Origin: Semisulcospira habei
Taxonomy: Eukaryota > Mollusca > Gastropoda > Semisulcospiridae
Length of the DNA: 64,000 nt
Reading direction: 5' to 3'
Assembly: GCA_036245525.1 (NCBI GenBank)
Contig: BTPG01000006.1
Span: 70,047,101 to 70,111,100 of the forward strand
Position 1 is the stretch's first letter. Each line of letters begins with the position of its first letter. Shown piece after piece: positions 14,110 to 25,712 of this stretch. A program made the translations under genes and the position numbers. A model generated the notes under the pieces. The model did not search any database. It was not told the DNA's origin and saw only the letters and a program-made list of their open reading frames with translations.

Positions 14110-14670
14110 TCACACCTCGTTCGTCATTGCGTCCATTATTCCGTCTGTCCGCTAAACCCCAATCAGTACCCTATCAGAGGTATCACACGTCACGTCATGA
14201 AAACCTTCACTTTTCAATAGAACCCTCACTGGGAATGGAAGCGGAGTTTTAACTCACTGGAGACGGTGCCGCCTCCAGATACGAGGCTTATGCGTATCCG
14301 GAGGCGGCACGTCTCCATTGAGTTAAGGGCGTGAAGTGTAGCCACTCTGTAGCGCCCGATAGGTCCGAAACCCCCATAAGCACAAGGTCATCGCTCTGAC
14401 ACCGTGACCCGTTGCTCGCTGGAACTGATATTGTCTACGATTGCTACAGCCGCTACTGCGACCAACTTGGGTTCGATTACCTCTTGCTTAATGGGAAATC
14501 GGTCATCAGGTCATCAAGTGACATGTATGTTGTGTCTTCGAAATGCAAGATGGTGAAACAAACCATTCTCTCTGGTGAGGGCACACAAAATAGTACAGCT
14601 GAACTTTGTCTGCCTGTTTTCCCCAACTGACACAAAGCAAAAATATTTATTCGGGCCCTACCTTGTTAAA
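14110..14670. repeat. duplicated block, copy 2
   Basis: Collinear with 12058-13164 but shorter. A degenerate third start of the block is visible at 14038-14120. It contains the family C element at 14249-14326 where copy 1 has a family B element. Confidence 0.75.
14249..14326. repeat. palindromic element, family C (TTAA-bounded)
   Basis: TTAA at 14249-14252 and 14323-14326. The repeats TTAACTCACTGGAGACGGTG and CACGTCTCCATTGAGTTAA enclose GCCGCCTCCAGATACGAGGC and its complement. Only 78 bp, nearly all one hairpin. Defines family C. Confidence 0.85.
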
Positions 14671-15020
14671 TGCGGCTGGACCCGGTCCCTTCGGCAAAAC
14701 CGGCCGATTCCTACGCCATTTGCCTCGCGCTTAACCATACATAACATCAATCTGAGGAACAGGTTAAGACTATATCGGTTAACAAGACATTCTCGTAAGA
14801 TCCTGCTGCTGGAAAGTCTCACGTAAATCTGTGTCTGTTGCAGACGGAAGGTGTTGGGTGAGGGACTCACTGCAACCTCCACCGTTGAAGGCAGGAGAGC
14901 CCTATATCCATCAGAACCAGCGACAACCACCTTTGGCTGTCAGCGCTAGCTTAAGCTACCTCCCCCCCTCCTCCCCCTCCCCCCTCCATCTCCTTATGTC
15001 CTTGTCTCTCATCAAGTCCA
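14671..15020. other. no supported gene
   Basis: Short frames on both strands without recognised similarity; a C/T-rich stretch at 14960-15000. Confidence 0.4.
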
Positions 15021-15021
15021 G

Positions 15022-15091
15022 GTGCAAGAGACTTAGATTCTCATGAGCCCTTGCAGACGCAGGGGCTCATGAGAGTCTAAGCCTCTTGCTT
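15022..15091. repeat. family B hairpin core
   Basis: GTGCAAGAGACTTAGATTCT and AGAGTCTAAGCCTCTTGC flank CATGAGCCCTTGC and its near complement. No TTAA borders were identified. Confidence 0.7.
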
Positions 15092-15306
15092 GATGTGATC
15101 AGAATCAGCCATGCCTCGGACAGAGTGTGTTAATATGATGGGTCAGGCCTACAGCTGCCACTCTACACAGATCAGGCCAGCTCACGCGCGCGGCTATAGT
15201 GTAAAGAGTAATGAAGGGCCGTAGGGTTGGCAGAAGATGCTGCCCTAGGAATGAATAAAAAATAAAATTAAAAAAAAAAAAAAAAAAAACAGCAAATGCG
15301 TTTATG

Positions 15307-15357
15307 TGAAAAGCTAGATTTTCATTGTAATACAATGAAAATCTCACTTTTCAAAGA
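15307..15357. repeat. hairpin, family G
   Basis: Palindrome GATTTTCATTGTAATACAAT and its continuation GAAAATC, with extended arms GTGAAAAG / CTTTTC. A near-identical copy is at 35584-35637. Confidence 0.7.
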
Positions 15358-15589
15358 AAAGTCCTTCTGTCTTTTTGTCTTCAATGAGCAGAATGGCGAG
15401 ATGCATGCTTTGATATTGTCCCTTATAACTCCATAACCAAGGAGTAAGAAAATGTCAAATTTTCATGAACTGAAACTCCAAAGCCAGGCAGGCTTTTTTT
15501 AAATCAAACTTCTTTTAGTATTTTTCTTTTTCATTTGTTATGTACGTTTTCTTTTACGTGTACTTTTACTCATGAGATAAATGTAACCC

Positions 15590-15640
15590 CGCCGTTGGCC
15601 CGCGCACAACAGCGACCGACGTCGGCTCTATGAAAACGTC
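15590..15640. repeat. family E-like GC-rich inverted repeat
   Basis: GTTGGCCCGCGCACAACAGC and GACCGACGTCGGC occur as in the copies at 16598 and 17313. Confidence 0.5.
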
Positions 15641-15721
15641 CTGCTGCCACAAGTGAACTATTTCTGCCCTCACCCCATCCCTTACACACACACGCCACCC
15701 CCGCCTCCCCATCCCTTCCTT

Positions 15722-15910
15722 TTAACCCATTATTATACATCCTGATGCTGATTTGTTTTTAAATATTTCCTTTTTGTCCTATAAAGGCTACAACACAGAA
15801 TAGGGCTTTTAATAGGAGACAGATCAAACATTTCAGTTAAGGGGTGGTGTCAGGATAGCTTTGCGCCTGAGGCGCCAAGCTATTCTGGCAACACCCTTAA
15901 ACTATCTTAG
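15722..15910. repeat. palindromic element, family A, right end lost
   Basis: Left border TTAACCCATTATTATACATC, hairpin at 15836-15903 centred on GCGCCTGAGGCGCC. The right border has decayed into a T-rich run. Confidence 0.6.
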
Positions 15911-16339
15911 TCAAATTCTTTTCTTTTCTTTTTCGTCCTCAAATTCTTTTTTTTTTTTTTTTTTTGCAATAGCGTTTTAACAACCCCATACCCCATTCTT
16001 TGGCGTGGAATCCATCCCAAAACCCTTAGAACTAGACGCGTTGTTCTGGCCTGGATTACTGCACATCAGGAATAAATGAAAAGAAAAGGGGGAATTGCCA
16101 GTGCTAATATTTTAGGAAGACTACAAAGTAAAGTAGGTAAAAGCACTGTCAGGGGAGATAATTGTGCATTATCGACCAACGATCATAGATCGAGTTTGGG
16201 TCAAAGCACACACACAAAAAAAGGATGGGAAAGAAGGGTGAGCTAAGTAAGTGACTGGAAACAATGAATATGGAAGCCACCCCAAAGGAAGTTTTCGTGG
16301 AAGATATGGCACAACCGTAGGGAAAAGCAAGCGACACTG

Positions 16340-16680
16340 AGGAGAAGGGAACAAGTAGTTAGTTAGGTATTTCGTTGTTGTTTTTGTTGTTGTTTGTTTG
16401 GATGGGGGTGTTTTTGTTGTTGGTGGTGGTGGTTGTTTGCGGTTTTTTGTTTGTTTGTTTGGGTTTTTGGGGGTGGGTGGGGGGGGGACGGGGGTTAACG
16501 CGGAGCAGGCGACTAAGGCCATCTCACGGCGGAGCAAGGCCGGAACAAGCAAGTTGTGACCAGTACACACTGAGCACGGGCAGGCGTCGGACGCTGTTGG
16601 CCCGCGCATAACAGCGACCGACGTCGGCTCTGTGACGTTGTGCTAATTGCTGGGTTACATTTATCTCATTTTTCTCTCAA
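16340..16680. repeat. dispersed repeat, copy 1 (SINE-like)
   Basis: Shares with 17075-17390 the order ACTGAGGAGAA, AACAAGTAGTTAGTT, a (TTG)n stretch, a G run, GAGCAGGCGACTAAGGCCAT, ACACTGAGCACGGGCAG, the family E-like core and TTACATTTA. Short pieces containing GCCGAGCAGGCGACTAAGGC also lie at 33400 and 41950. Type unresolved. Confidence 0.6.
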
Positions 16681-17074
16681 CTATTAGCGTCAATGATACC
16701 GTGACTGTTTCTTTGCTTGTGTCAAGAGCTCTAGTGAACAACGTGACAGCTGGGCAAGAAAGAGGGATATGGCCCAAGTACACTATCGTACTTCAATGCA
16801 GTGCCTAGAAAGGGTATGAAGTTAAAATCAGTGCAGCCAGAGGACACGCGGGACATACAATGTCCAGTGGAGGAATGGGCAAGCCGTGCCTAGACCCCGG
16901 GTTCCTGGGCTATTATGGTCAATGTTAATAACCATAGTATATAGGACCTGTTTCGAATGACCATCTTTTTTTCAGCGAAATAAGTCGTCTCAAATTATAC
17001 ATATACTAGTTTCTGAGAAGTCTTGAACGGCAAAAAGTGTCACCTATCCTTAAAGGTCGCCATTTAGGCTGTTA

Positions 17075-17390
17075 TAGACTGAGGAGAAAGGAAACAAGTA
17101 GTTAGTTTTGTTGTTGTTGTTGTTTGTTGTTGTTGACTTTTTTTCTTTCTTTTCTTTTTTTCTTTTTTTTTTTTTTGGGGGGGGAGGGGGGTGGGGGGGG
17201 GTGCGGGAGGGGGGTTAACGCTGAGCAGGTGACTAAGGCCATCCCACGGCGGAGAAATGGAACAAGCAAGGTGTGGGAAGTACACACTGAGCACGGGCAG
17301 TCGTCGGACGAGGTTGGCCCGCGCACAACAGCGACCGACGTCAGTCCGATTGCTAATTGCTGACTTACATTTAGCCCATTTTTCTCACAA
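17075..17390. repeat. dispersed repeat, copy 2 (SINE-like)
   Basis: Direct repeat of 16340-16680, about 735 bp downstream, with an expanded T and G run at 17120-17215. Frames inside it are lysine/proline translations of these runs. Confidence 0.6.
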
Positions 17391-17582
17391 CTGTTAGCGA
17401 AGGGGCTAAGACCAGACGACTATTTATATGAGTGGTCTCTCAAAACAGATCTGCTTGTTTTCAAGATTGCAACACATTTGATTGGCTGTCCACTGAGTCC
17501 ACGATTTTGCCAATCATAACTTCTGGCCCCAACACTGTCCAAAGACGGACCGCCGCGACTTCAGCCGTGTTACTGTAATAAT

Positions 17583-17795
17583 ATGGCCGGCGGCAGCAGC
17601 AGCGGATTATTTGTTATCGAAAACAGTGATTGGGAAATGACGCTTGGCACGCGTGTGTACTGGCAAATGACGCGAGCATCATGTAACAAAACAACCCGCA
17701 TCACAGTCATTCTGACTATCATAGTGGGAAGGCAACATTGTCCTTGCTGCTGTAGGCATCCTTTGAGATTTCTGTGTCAGCTTCACACAGATTAA
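17583..17795 (+). other. possible short first exon of an unknown gene
   Basis: A 70-codon frame starts MAGGSSSGLFVIENSDWEMT. The region upstream has CCAAT-type pentamers (TGATTGGC near 17480, CCAATCAT near 17511) and more CpG than its surroundings. No splice donor, domain or relative was recognised, so it may be noncoding. Confidence 0.15.
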
Positions 17796-17873
17796 TTGAA
17801 TTCGAGTCGTGCCGCGTCCGGATACGTGGCATAAAGCCGCATACCCGGATGCAGCACGTCTGAAATGCGTTAA
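17792..17873. repeat. palindromic element, family C
   Basis: TTAA at 17792-17795 and 17870-17873. The core GTGCCGCGTCCGGATACGTG pairs with CCGGATGCAGCAC. Confidence 0.7.
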
Positions 17874-18028
17874 TATGTAAACTTGTATGGTACGGGCATC
17901 ATGCATTACAGTCAATGTTGACAAATTTGGAGGGCTACTTAATTCATTAAGACATGATCGCGGACGGAATTATTTAATTATGGAAATAGCCTCTGAGGTC
18001 TACGTAACAGTTCTGTAGACAGCACGAC

Positions 18029-18073
18029 TATGATATTTCAAGGGTGGTGTCGGAAAAGCTTGGCGCCTAGAGG
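18029..18073. repeat. half of a family A hairpin
   Basis: ATGATATTTCAAGGGTGGTG then AAGCTTGGCGCC, with no second arm. The (AG)n array begins 28 bp later. Confidence 0.6.
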
Positions 18074-18096
18074 TACACTACAGCTAGATACGAGCG

Positions 18097-18100
<4 letters not shown>

Positions 18101-18177
<77 letters not shown>

Positions 18178-18180
18178 AGG

Positions 18181-18278
<98 letters not shown>

Positions 18279-18362
18279 AAAGCGTTTTAATTCAGGATAA
18301 CGTTTTAGGCATGCGAATGCCTCTCTTACAAACTGTCCTGCTACTCTACACACATAAATATC
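18101..18362 (-). repeat. (AG)n(ATG)n array with a LINE 3' terminus
   Basis: (AG)n at 18101-18244, (ATG)n at 18243-18279. The next about 80 bases are the reverse complement of 29222-29315: AGTAGCAGGACAGTTTGTAA, GGCATTCGCATGCC and TTATCCTGAAT. This is a LINE or SINE 3' end whose (ATC)n tail extends into (TC)n. Confidence 0.7.
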
Positions 18363-18371
18363 ATCGAGCAA

Positions 18372-18473
<102 letters not shown>

Positions 18474-19030
18474 ACTGACTGACTGAAACTTTATTTATCA
18501 AGGATTGAGATATTAGGCGCACAGACCTTTCTTCCAATCTGTCCTTGCTACATCTACTGACATATAATAACAGGCAAAGCTACATTACACTCACAAACAA
18601 CATCGAAAGTAATGCGAATTACAACAACACTACAACAGCAACAATTATTTAACAAAACACACAGGGCATACGAAGATTTTAGCACGTGTCATAATATCCG
18701 TTTGCAGGAGCTCTCCCTAGAAACTCCCACCCGGGGGGCAAGCCACAAGTATACTTTCACTCGAATGACATGCTAAGCACATCGTTTGAATAAACTGTGC
18801 ACCGGCACTGCATCCCCTGACCAGGTCTATACGGGAAGCACCCCCACAAACGGCACGTGAGCGTAAATGGTATGATAAAAAATAATAGTTGCATAAAAAG
18901 AAATTAAAATATATTATGTTTTGACAACACGAGATAATTAAATTTACGTTGCCTTGGATAAGTGCTTGTACAGTTTTGCTTTAAACGCAGCTAGGAAATT
19001 AACTTGTTGTAGATGCAGAGGAAGAGAATT

Positions 19031-20641
19031 CTACTGGAAACCACCTGAGTATGACAAACTGGATTTATACAAATCAATGCGGGGCCGTTTTATGCTCAGG
19101 TTGCTCCGAGAGGTGCTGTATCTCTTCTCAGTAAGAGTAAAGAGTTCCGATAAGTAGCCGGGGGCCTTACCGTTAAGAGCTTTGTGCACTACTACGCACT
19201 TGTTAAATACTAAGTGTTTGTCAAGAGGAAGGAGTCCAGCTGCCTCAAGCCTCACCTCAGTGGGTAGAGATGAGCAAGGAATAATAGGTTTGGCTGCTCT
19301 CCTGTATAGCGAATTTATTTTCTTGAGCTGGACCTCGCTGCAGCCATCCCAAACCGTTGAGGCATAATCAATGTGGGGCTTGATGTCTTCTCTTGGCTTG
19401 ACTTCGCGAACGAAGATTCTATAGGGCTTGCCCACTTCGTCTGCAGGCATTTTCGTGGCTGCGGAGGCCAATCCGGGACAGGCAGGTTCGACCGCAGTGG
19501 CTGCAGGGGAAGGTCTGGTCAGGGTTCTGAGTTACGACAACTCTGTTTTTTCTTCTGGGCCGCTTGACAAGCGACAAGCGACAAGCGGGGCTTGATGTAT
19601 CCATTAAAAAATAGTTTACGCGTGTTCAGATTAATGACCGCTTTCAGTTTAGACAGTAAAAATAATTTCTTTGAAATTGTCTTTCCGATGTGTATGAGAT
19701 GAGGCTGCCAACTAAGTTTGTTATCTACAATTACCCCTAGTAAACGGTGCTGTTCTACTTGCTCTATGGGGACAGCTTCGAATGAGAGGTTTAGAGGCGC
19801 GGGTTGCAGCTGGTGTTTCTGACGTGTTGTGACTAGCATGCTTTTAGTTTTAGCTGGATTGACTATCATTCTATTTCTACTGCACCATTCAGATACTTCT
19901 TGTAGGCTCTGCTGGAGGCTGTTGGTTATATCAGCTACAGTTTTACCGGATGCATGTAGCGTCGAATCGTCAGCAAACATGTCACACTCAGCACTAGCAC
20001 ATGTGATGTGTAGTGGTAAATCATTAATAAAGATACAGAATAACAATGGGCCCAGAACCGAACCCTGAGGAACACCAAGTTCTACCTTACCCTCTGTGGA
20101 ATAGTTACCATTTACATAGACGGCTTGTGTTCTCGCAGAAAGATAAGAGTTAAAGAATGAAAGGACTGACGGGCTGTTGTTGTTGAAATAAACATTAAGT
20201 TTCCTCAGCAAGATTTCATGATTTATCAGATCGAACGCTTTTTTCAGGTCCAAGAATACCGTGCCAGTCATTTTGTTATTGTTGATGTTATCTAGCCATG
20301 AATCAACCATACGTACTAATGCTGAGTGGCATCAGTGTTTGGGTCTAAACCCGGACAGGAACTTATTTAACAAGGACCGTTCGTCGAGGTACTGGAGGAG
20401 ATGCTTTTGAATATGCTTCTCAAGTGGCTTTGATAAAACAGACAGAAGAGAAATGGGACGAAGGTTATTTACATCAGTAGTATCTTTGGTCTTGGGTATA
20501 GGAACAACTTTTGCTTTTTTAAACGCCACAGGAAAAGTCTTATACTGTATACATAAGTTAAAAATGTAAGTAAGGGGTTCAACAATATAAGGCAGTGATA
20601 TGTGGAGTATATAACCATTTATACCGTCCACACCAGCAGAT
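19031..20641 (-). pseudogene. reverse transcriptase of the CR1-like LINE
   Basis: Motifs in transcription order: VNNLRPISLLSVLSKPLEKH (20332-20631), VFLDLKKAFDLINHEILL, the [13 protein letters not shown] loop, DMFADDSTLHAS with the catalytic pair, HRLLGVIVDNKLSW. Then, past the insertion at 19387-19586, IDYASTVWDG and a C-terminal domain ending YSTSRSNLSIKRPR. The frame is broken near 20320 and by the insertion. Catalytic aspartates are present, but the copy cannot make a full protein. Confidence 0.85.
19387..19586 (-). mobile_element. truncated 3' end of an RTE-like LINE (zinc-finger tail)
   Basis: Minus-strand translation ends in [20 protein letters not shown], a C2H2 finger (C-x2-C-x12-H-x-H-like spacing), then a stop and a short 3' end containing ATCTTCGTTCGCGAAGTCAA. 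It is flanked by the 12-bp target duplication GGGGCTTGATGT at 19375-19386 and 19587-19598. The same tail is at 53560-53759. It splits the CR1 RT between NGYIKP and HIDYA. Confidence 0.85.
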
Positions 20642-20658
20642 GTCTTGTTCTTACTTAC

Positions 20659-22235
20659 TTACTTACGCCTGTCACCCCTACCCGGGTATAGGCCGTCGAC
20701 GAGAGACCTCCAGCAACTCCTGTCCTGTGCTTCTCCTTCGATTCTACTCCAGGTGGTTCCCAGTCTCTTGATGTCTGCTTGGAGGTCTCGACGCCAGGAG
20801 TTTCTCGGCCTACCTCTTTTCCTCTTTCCCTGGGGGTTCCATGACAATGCCTGCCTAGTGATACTGGAAGCTGGCTTTCTCAGACTGTGACCGATCCATC
20901 CCCAACTTCTTCGCCCAATTTCATTCTCTGCTGTTATCTGCTCTGTTCTCTCCCAGAGTCTGACGTTGCTGATCTTCTCTGGCCAGTGAATTTTCAAAAT
21001 TCTTCTAAGGCAACTGTTCATGAAGGTCTGTACTCTGTTGACTGTGGTTTTTGTCAATCTCCAAGTCTCTGCTCCATATAGGAGAACTGCTTTTACATTG
21101 GAGTTGAAAATCCTGACTTTGGTGTGTTGTGACAGCTCTCTGGAACTCCACACTTTTTTCAACTGGAGAAAGGCTGCTCTGGCTTTACCGATTCGTGCTC
21201 TGACATCTGCATCAGTGCCGCCTTTTTTGTCTATGATGCTCCCGAGATAGGTGAAGGACTCCACCTCCTCCAACCGGGTGCCAGCAAGCAAGACTGGTTC
21301 TTCCCTTGTTGCGTTCAGCCTCATTGTCTTTGTTTTCTGTTTGTGAATGGTGAGGCCCACTTGGGTCGAGATGTCAGCAAGCCTCGTGGTCTTGTCCTGC
21401 ATTTCTTGATGAGTGTGGGACAGTAATGCCAAGTCGTCTGCAAAATCGAGGTCGTCAAGCTGTGTCCACAGTGTCCACTGTATTCCACTTCGTCTGTGCT
21501 CTGTGGTCATCTTCATGACCCAGTCTATGGCCAGCAGGAAGAGGAACGGAGACAGCAGACACCCTTGCCTGACACCACTTCTGACCTGGAGCTCCCTGGT
21601 GAACTGCCCTTCGTGGATCACGCGACATGTCATGCCATCGTAGCTGCTCTTGATCAGGCTGACGAGCTTTGCGGGTACACCGTAGTGTCGTAGGAGTTTC
21701 CACAGAGTCTCTCGGTCCACACTGTCAAATGCTTTCTCATAATCCACAAAGTTGACGTACAGCGGGCAGCTCCACTCCAGAGACTGTTCCACGATGATGC
21801 GGAGAGTGGCGATCTGGTCTGTACATGATCGGTTCTTCCTGAATCCTGCTTGCTGGTCTCTCAGCTGGGGGTCAACGGAGCTCTTCATTCTCTCCAGGAC
21901 GATCCTGTTGAAGACCTTTCCTGGTACTGACAGCAAGGTGATTCCTCTGTAGTTGGAACACTTGCTGAGGTCGCCTTTCTTGGGACGCTTGATTAGGTAC
22001 CCCTCCTTCCAGTCAGCCGGCATCACCTCCTCTTCCCAGATCTTTCCAAACAGTGGGTACAGCATCTCCACTGTTGTCTCTAGGTCTGCTTTCAGATACT
22101 CCGCTGGGATGCCATCTGGGTCTGCTGCTTTGCCGTTCTTCAAAAATGCCACTGCTCTTCTGATCTCTTCCCGGCTGGGTCTGTCACAGCTGATGGGTAG
22201 GTCGGTCTCTGCCGGCTGGATGTCTGGGGGGTCGG
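20659..22235 (-). pseudogene. reverse transcriptase of the RTE-like LINE
   Basis: Over 500 codons open. Visible: SREEIRRAVAFLKNGKAADP, CSNYRGITLLSVPGKVFNRI, QQAGFRKNRSCTDQI, VDYEKAFDSVDRETLW, SGVRQGCLLSPFLFLLAID, LDFADDLALLSHT with the catalytic pair, and ESFTYLGSIIDKKGG. The C-terminal half has the RTE-type thumb and KRKRGRPRNSWRRDL. Only the SINE-like insertion separates it from the endonuclease frame; the methionine upstream at 22251 lies in SINE sequence and is not a native start. Confidence 0.85.
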
Positions 22236-22622
22236 TTGATTGATTGTACATTGCTTAACGTCCCGACAGCAACAAGGCTTTCTCAGGACGTGCCTGCACT
22301 GCTTGTGAAAAAAAACAACCAACTAAACAGAACATTGAATGTATGTCGCCAGCCGGTCAAACACATTAAATAAACCTAACACATGGGGCCTAAATAAAGC
22401 TAAGACCATTTAGCAACACACATCCAATATCAAGAGCTACAGGCAGTGCAGACAGTAGGGAGAGTTTAAAAAAGGCAAATACAGGTGAATGGACCTCGGG
22501 TAGACAGAAACACATGCCCCAGAATAGAGAGAAAACCCCACCCTGTGGGGCTGACCAGGGTGACCCTGGGAACTAAAAAATACCTAACCCCACCCAAGTC
22601 CCCCAGGGCAGACCCGGGTGGG
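22236..22622 (-). mobile_element. SINE-like element, copy 1
   Basis: About 387 bp bounded by the 14-bp duplication GTCTGGGGGGTCGG at 22222-22235 and 22623-22636 (edge ambiguous by one or two bases). On the minus strand it starts near ACCCGGGTCTGCCCTGGGGG and ends in TCAATCAA repeats. About 90% identical to 50106-50487 by eye. No pol III A or B box was recognised. The insertion lies between codons of RPSPPDPPD in the RTE-like ORF. Confidence 0.85.
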
Positions 22623-24070
22623 GTCTGGGGGGTCGGGTGGGCTAGGTCTGTTCAGTAACTCTTCAAAATACTCGGCCCATCTGTCGTGTTGGTCTGCTCT
22701 GTCTGCAATAGGCTTGCCTTCTTTGTCTTTTACTGGTCTTTCTGTATGGCCATACTTGCCTGACAATCTTCTGGTAATGTCGTAGAGCTGTTTCATGTTG
22801 CCGCTGCCTGCTGCCTTTTCTGCCTCTGCTGCCAGGCTGTCTGTGTAGGCCCTCTTGTCTGCCCTGATACTCCTCTTCACCTCGCGATTGGCTTCTGAGT
22901 ATTCCCCCTGTGCCCGTACTTTGGCTGCTCTCGTGCGACTGTTGTTGACAACTGCTTTCTTCTGCTTCCTCACTTCTATCTTCTTCAAGGTCTGTGCCGA
23001 CAGCCAGTCCTTGTGATGGTGTTTCCTGAACCCTACAGTGTCTTTGCAGGTTGAGTTCAGCGCCTCTCTAACTGCCTTCCACTGCTGCTCTGTGGTGACC
23101 GCCTCCTCTTCATTTACTAGCTCCCGTAGCGCTTGAAACCGGTTGGACAGCACCAGTTTGAACTCTTCTCTAACTCCAGTTTCTCTCAGGAGGCCTACAT
23201 TATAGCGCTGTCTTCTTGTTGTCTCTGTGCGGCTTTTCTTTAGCTTGAGCTTCATTCTTAAGGTAAGCAGATGGTGGTCGGAGGCGACATCTGCTCCCCT
23301 CCTCACTCGAACATCTTGAAGGGATCTTCTAAATTTCTTGCTAATGCAGATATGGTCTATTTGGTTCTCTGTTGTATGGTCAGGTGAGACCCAAGTTGCT
23401 TTGTGTATCCTTCTGTGTGGGAAGATGCTGCCTCCAATGACAAGTCGGTTTAGAGCACAAAAGTCTACAAACCTCTCCCCGTTCTCACTCATCTCCGAGC
23501 CTAGTCCCTGTCTCCCCATCACCTCTTCATATCCGGTGTTGTCCTCCCCTATTTTGGCATTAAAATCGCCCATGACGATGGTGATGTCTCGCTCCGCACA
23601 TTTGTCCACGGCACTCTGGAGTCGGTCGTAGAACTCTTGTTTCTCTTCCTCGTCACTGTCATTAGTGGGCGCATAACACTGGATGACGTTCAGCTTGAGC
23701 TTTTTCTTGGTTCTAAAGGCTGCTGTGATAATTCTTGGCCCAAGAGGTTCCCAGCCCATCAGCGCTCTCTGTGCCGCTGGTGACAGCATGAATGCTACAC
23801 CTTCTGTATGGGGGGCATTCTCCTCTTCATGACCTGAATACAGAATTCCCCACTTAACAGCCTTTTCTGGCCAGACTGCGGCCATCTGGCTTCACTGATA
23901 CCTAGCAGGGAAAGGTTGTACTTTTGCATTTCCGCTGCTATCTGGGCGGCCTTGCCGCTCTGGTACATGGTCTTGACGTTCCATGTGCCCATGGTTGTAT
24001 CACTGGATAGAGAGAGGCGGCTCGGTCCTGTGGCTTCCGAAGACTTCCGGCTTTCACCACAGGACGTCAT
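22623..24070 (-). pseudogene. endonuclease of the RTE-like LINE
   Basis: Starts near TTMGTWNVKTMYQSGKAAQ (about 24000) with LLGISEARWPQSG, then a frameshift near 23860. The second frame continues with GILYSGHEEENAPHTEGVAF, NVIQCYAPTNDSDEE, VMGDFNAKIGEDN, NQIDHICISKKFR and DVASDHHLL, covering the exonuclease-endonuclease-phosphatase fold. The stretch to 22640 is a basic linker to the RT. Confidence 0.85.
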
Positions 24071-24361
24071 AAGTCTTCTGGTAGAAGAACCTTCCTCCTC
24101 CAGGAAAGGAATTACTGTTAGTCTTTTCGTCGGCGTTTTTGTAGCTATTTCCTTTTTTGCAGGGTGGGGAAGCTACCCCCACGCCCAACCCCCTTACTAG
24201 GAGGACAAGGGGTTTTCTGTCGGGGTCACCTTCCCTTAGACCATGTTGGTTCACGGCCCCTTATTTCATTCGGTGCACCCCTCTCACGAGGGACCCCCTA
24301 TCCACCACCCAGAGGACGCGCCTCAACGCCATATGGTCCCAGCGCGAGGGTCTTGTTCTTA

Positions 24362-25712
24362 AGGCACGTTATATAACGCCCGACTTCGTGAACAGCGATA
24401 AAGGGGATACCAAACGTATCATCGGACGATAATCGTTCCTGGCAAAACATGGACAGTTGATCCGATATTACATACGCTGACAGATCAGGGCTGTTGGAAG
24501 TAAGTAGCTGTTCTGGAGCTGAGAGAAAGCAATTGTTTATGCTTTCCGCAGAGAATTCGTGTGGAATGATATGAGTCTGCCTGCGCGTGTTGCTTGTTAG
24601 AGTATTCAAAGCAGTCCAAACAGAAGCAGGAGATTTTTCGTTCTCAATTGTCTTTTCAACAAATGACTTTTGAGCTTCTCGAACTAAGTACTTAACTTTA
24701 CGGTTACGCAAACGTTTAAACTCAAGGACTGAAGTTCTTTTCTCGTTTAGCGGTGTTTCGTGCCTCCATAGTTTGTTTGATTTCCTCCGTTATCCAGGAG
24801 GGAGGCTCGCGGCGTCGAACTCGCTTCCTTCTTAGCGGCGCGTGTTTATTCAGCACCCCGAGGAACATATCAAGCCATATAGTTAGCGCATTATTAGGGT
24901 CAGTGCAGTTATACACTTGATCAAATCCTGCATAGCTTAGATCATGTAAGAAAGCATTCGTATTAAGCTTTTTAAACGATCTGTACGTTATGTACGAGTG
25001 CTGGTCCCGACTTTGTTTTGCGGGCAGATTGCACGACCATGTACAGGCGATGGGAAAGTGGTCACTGACGGCTAATGAAGAAACATTAGTTTCCGCTACT
25101 GCTGTTGGGTTATTAGTGTAAATGTGGTCGATGATGGTGGCAGCAGAGCGTGATACTCGCGTTGGAGTTTTAATCATCTGCTTTAGTCCGAAAAGAGTGA
25201 TCGCTGATTGCCATGTCGGCTTGGGTTTCAGCATATCGATGTTAAAGTCTCCCAGAATGAGAGTTTTACCGGTGTTGTTCACTTTATCCATCACTTGTAC
25301 GAAAGTCGTCATACCAGTCAGCAGTAGCAGCTGGATTTTTGTACATAAAGGCGATAAGGATGGGAGAGGAATGTGGTATTTTCACCTCCAGCCACACACA
25401 CTCTAGCTCTCTGGACTCAAGGTCTTCACGTCTGCGTACCATATTACGGATAGAGCTATGTACATAGACAGCTATTCCAGTGTGTCCAGGGTAGCCTGGG
25501 TCACGCCGGATTAGAGAAAAGTTAGGAATAAGTAAGCTAGCGTCACTGATGTTTGGGCCCAGACGTGATTCCGTGAGACCAAAGAGATGGAAGTGCGATG
25601 GCTCATTTAAAAATAAACAAATATCGGGGACCTTGTGAAACAGGTGAAAAATATTAAGGTGCCCGATTTTCAGTCCCAGTGATTGTACGCTACTGATTGA
25701 AGCTTTCGGCAT
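24362..25712 (-). pseudogene. endonuclease and linker of the CR1-like ORF2
   Basis: Begins MPKASISSVQSLGLKIGHLN, then LFGLTESRLGPNISD, GYPGHTGIAVYVHSS, a frame change near 25300, LILGDFNIDMLKP, IIDHIYTNNP and AVSDHFPIACTW, in endonuclease order. The linker (24711 down) ends CLKNKT at the RTE-like insertion and resumes as SAGVDGINGY at 20641. The start at 25712 is plausible for ORF2. Confidence 0.8.

Larger units (their letters stand above)
20654..24349 (-). mobile_element. RTE-like LINE inserted in the CR1-like LINE
   Basis: Flanked by the 12-bp target duplication GTCTTGTTCTTA at 20642-20653 and 24350-24361. The 3' tail is (TAAG)n; the RT stop codon falls in that tail, so there is almost no 3' UTR, a common trait of RTE elements. 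It carries an endonuclease, an RT and an internal SINE-like insertion at 22236-22622. Confidence 0.9.

Noticed and set aside
19419..19604. Host C2H2 zinc-finger gene (also at 53591-53730)
   Set aside because: The same segment occurs at the end of RTE-like ORFs and is flanked by target duplications.
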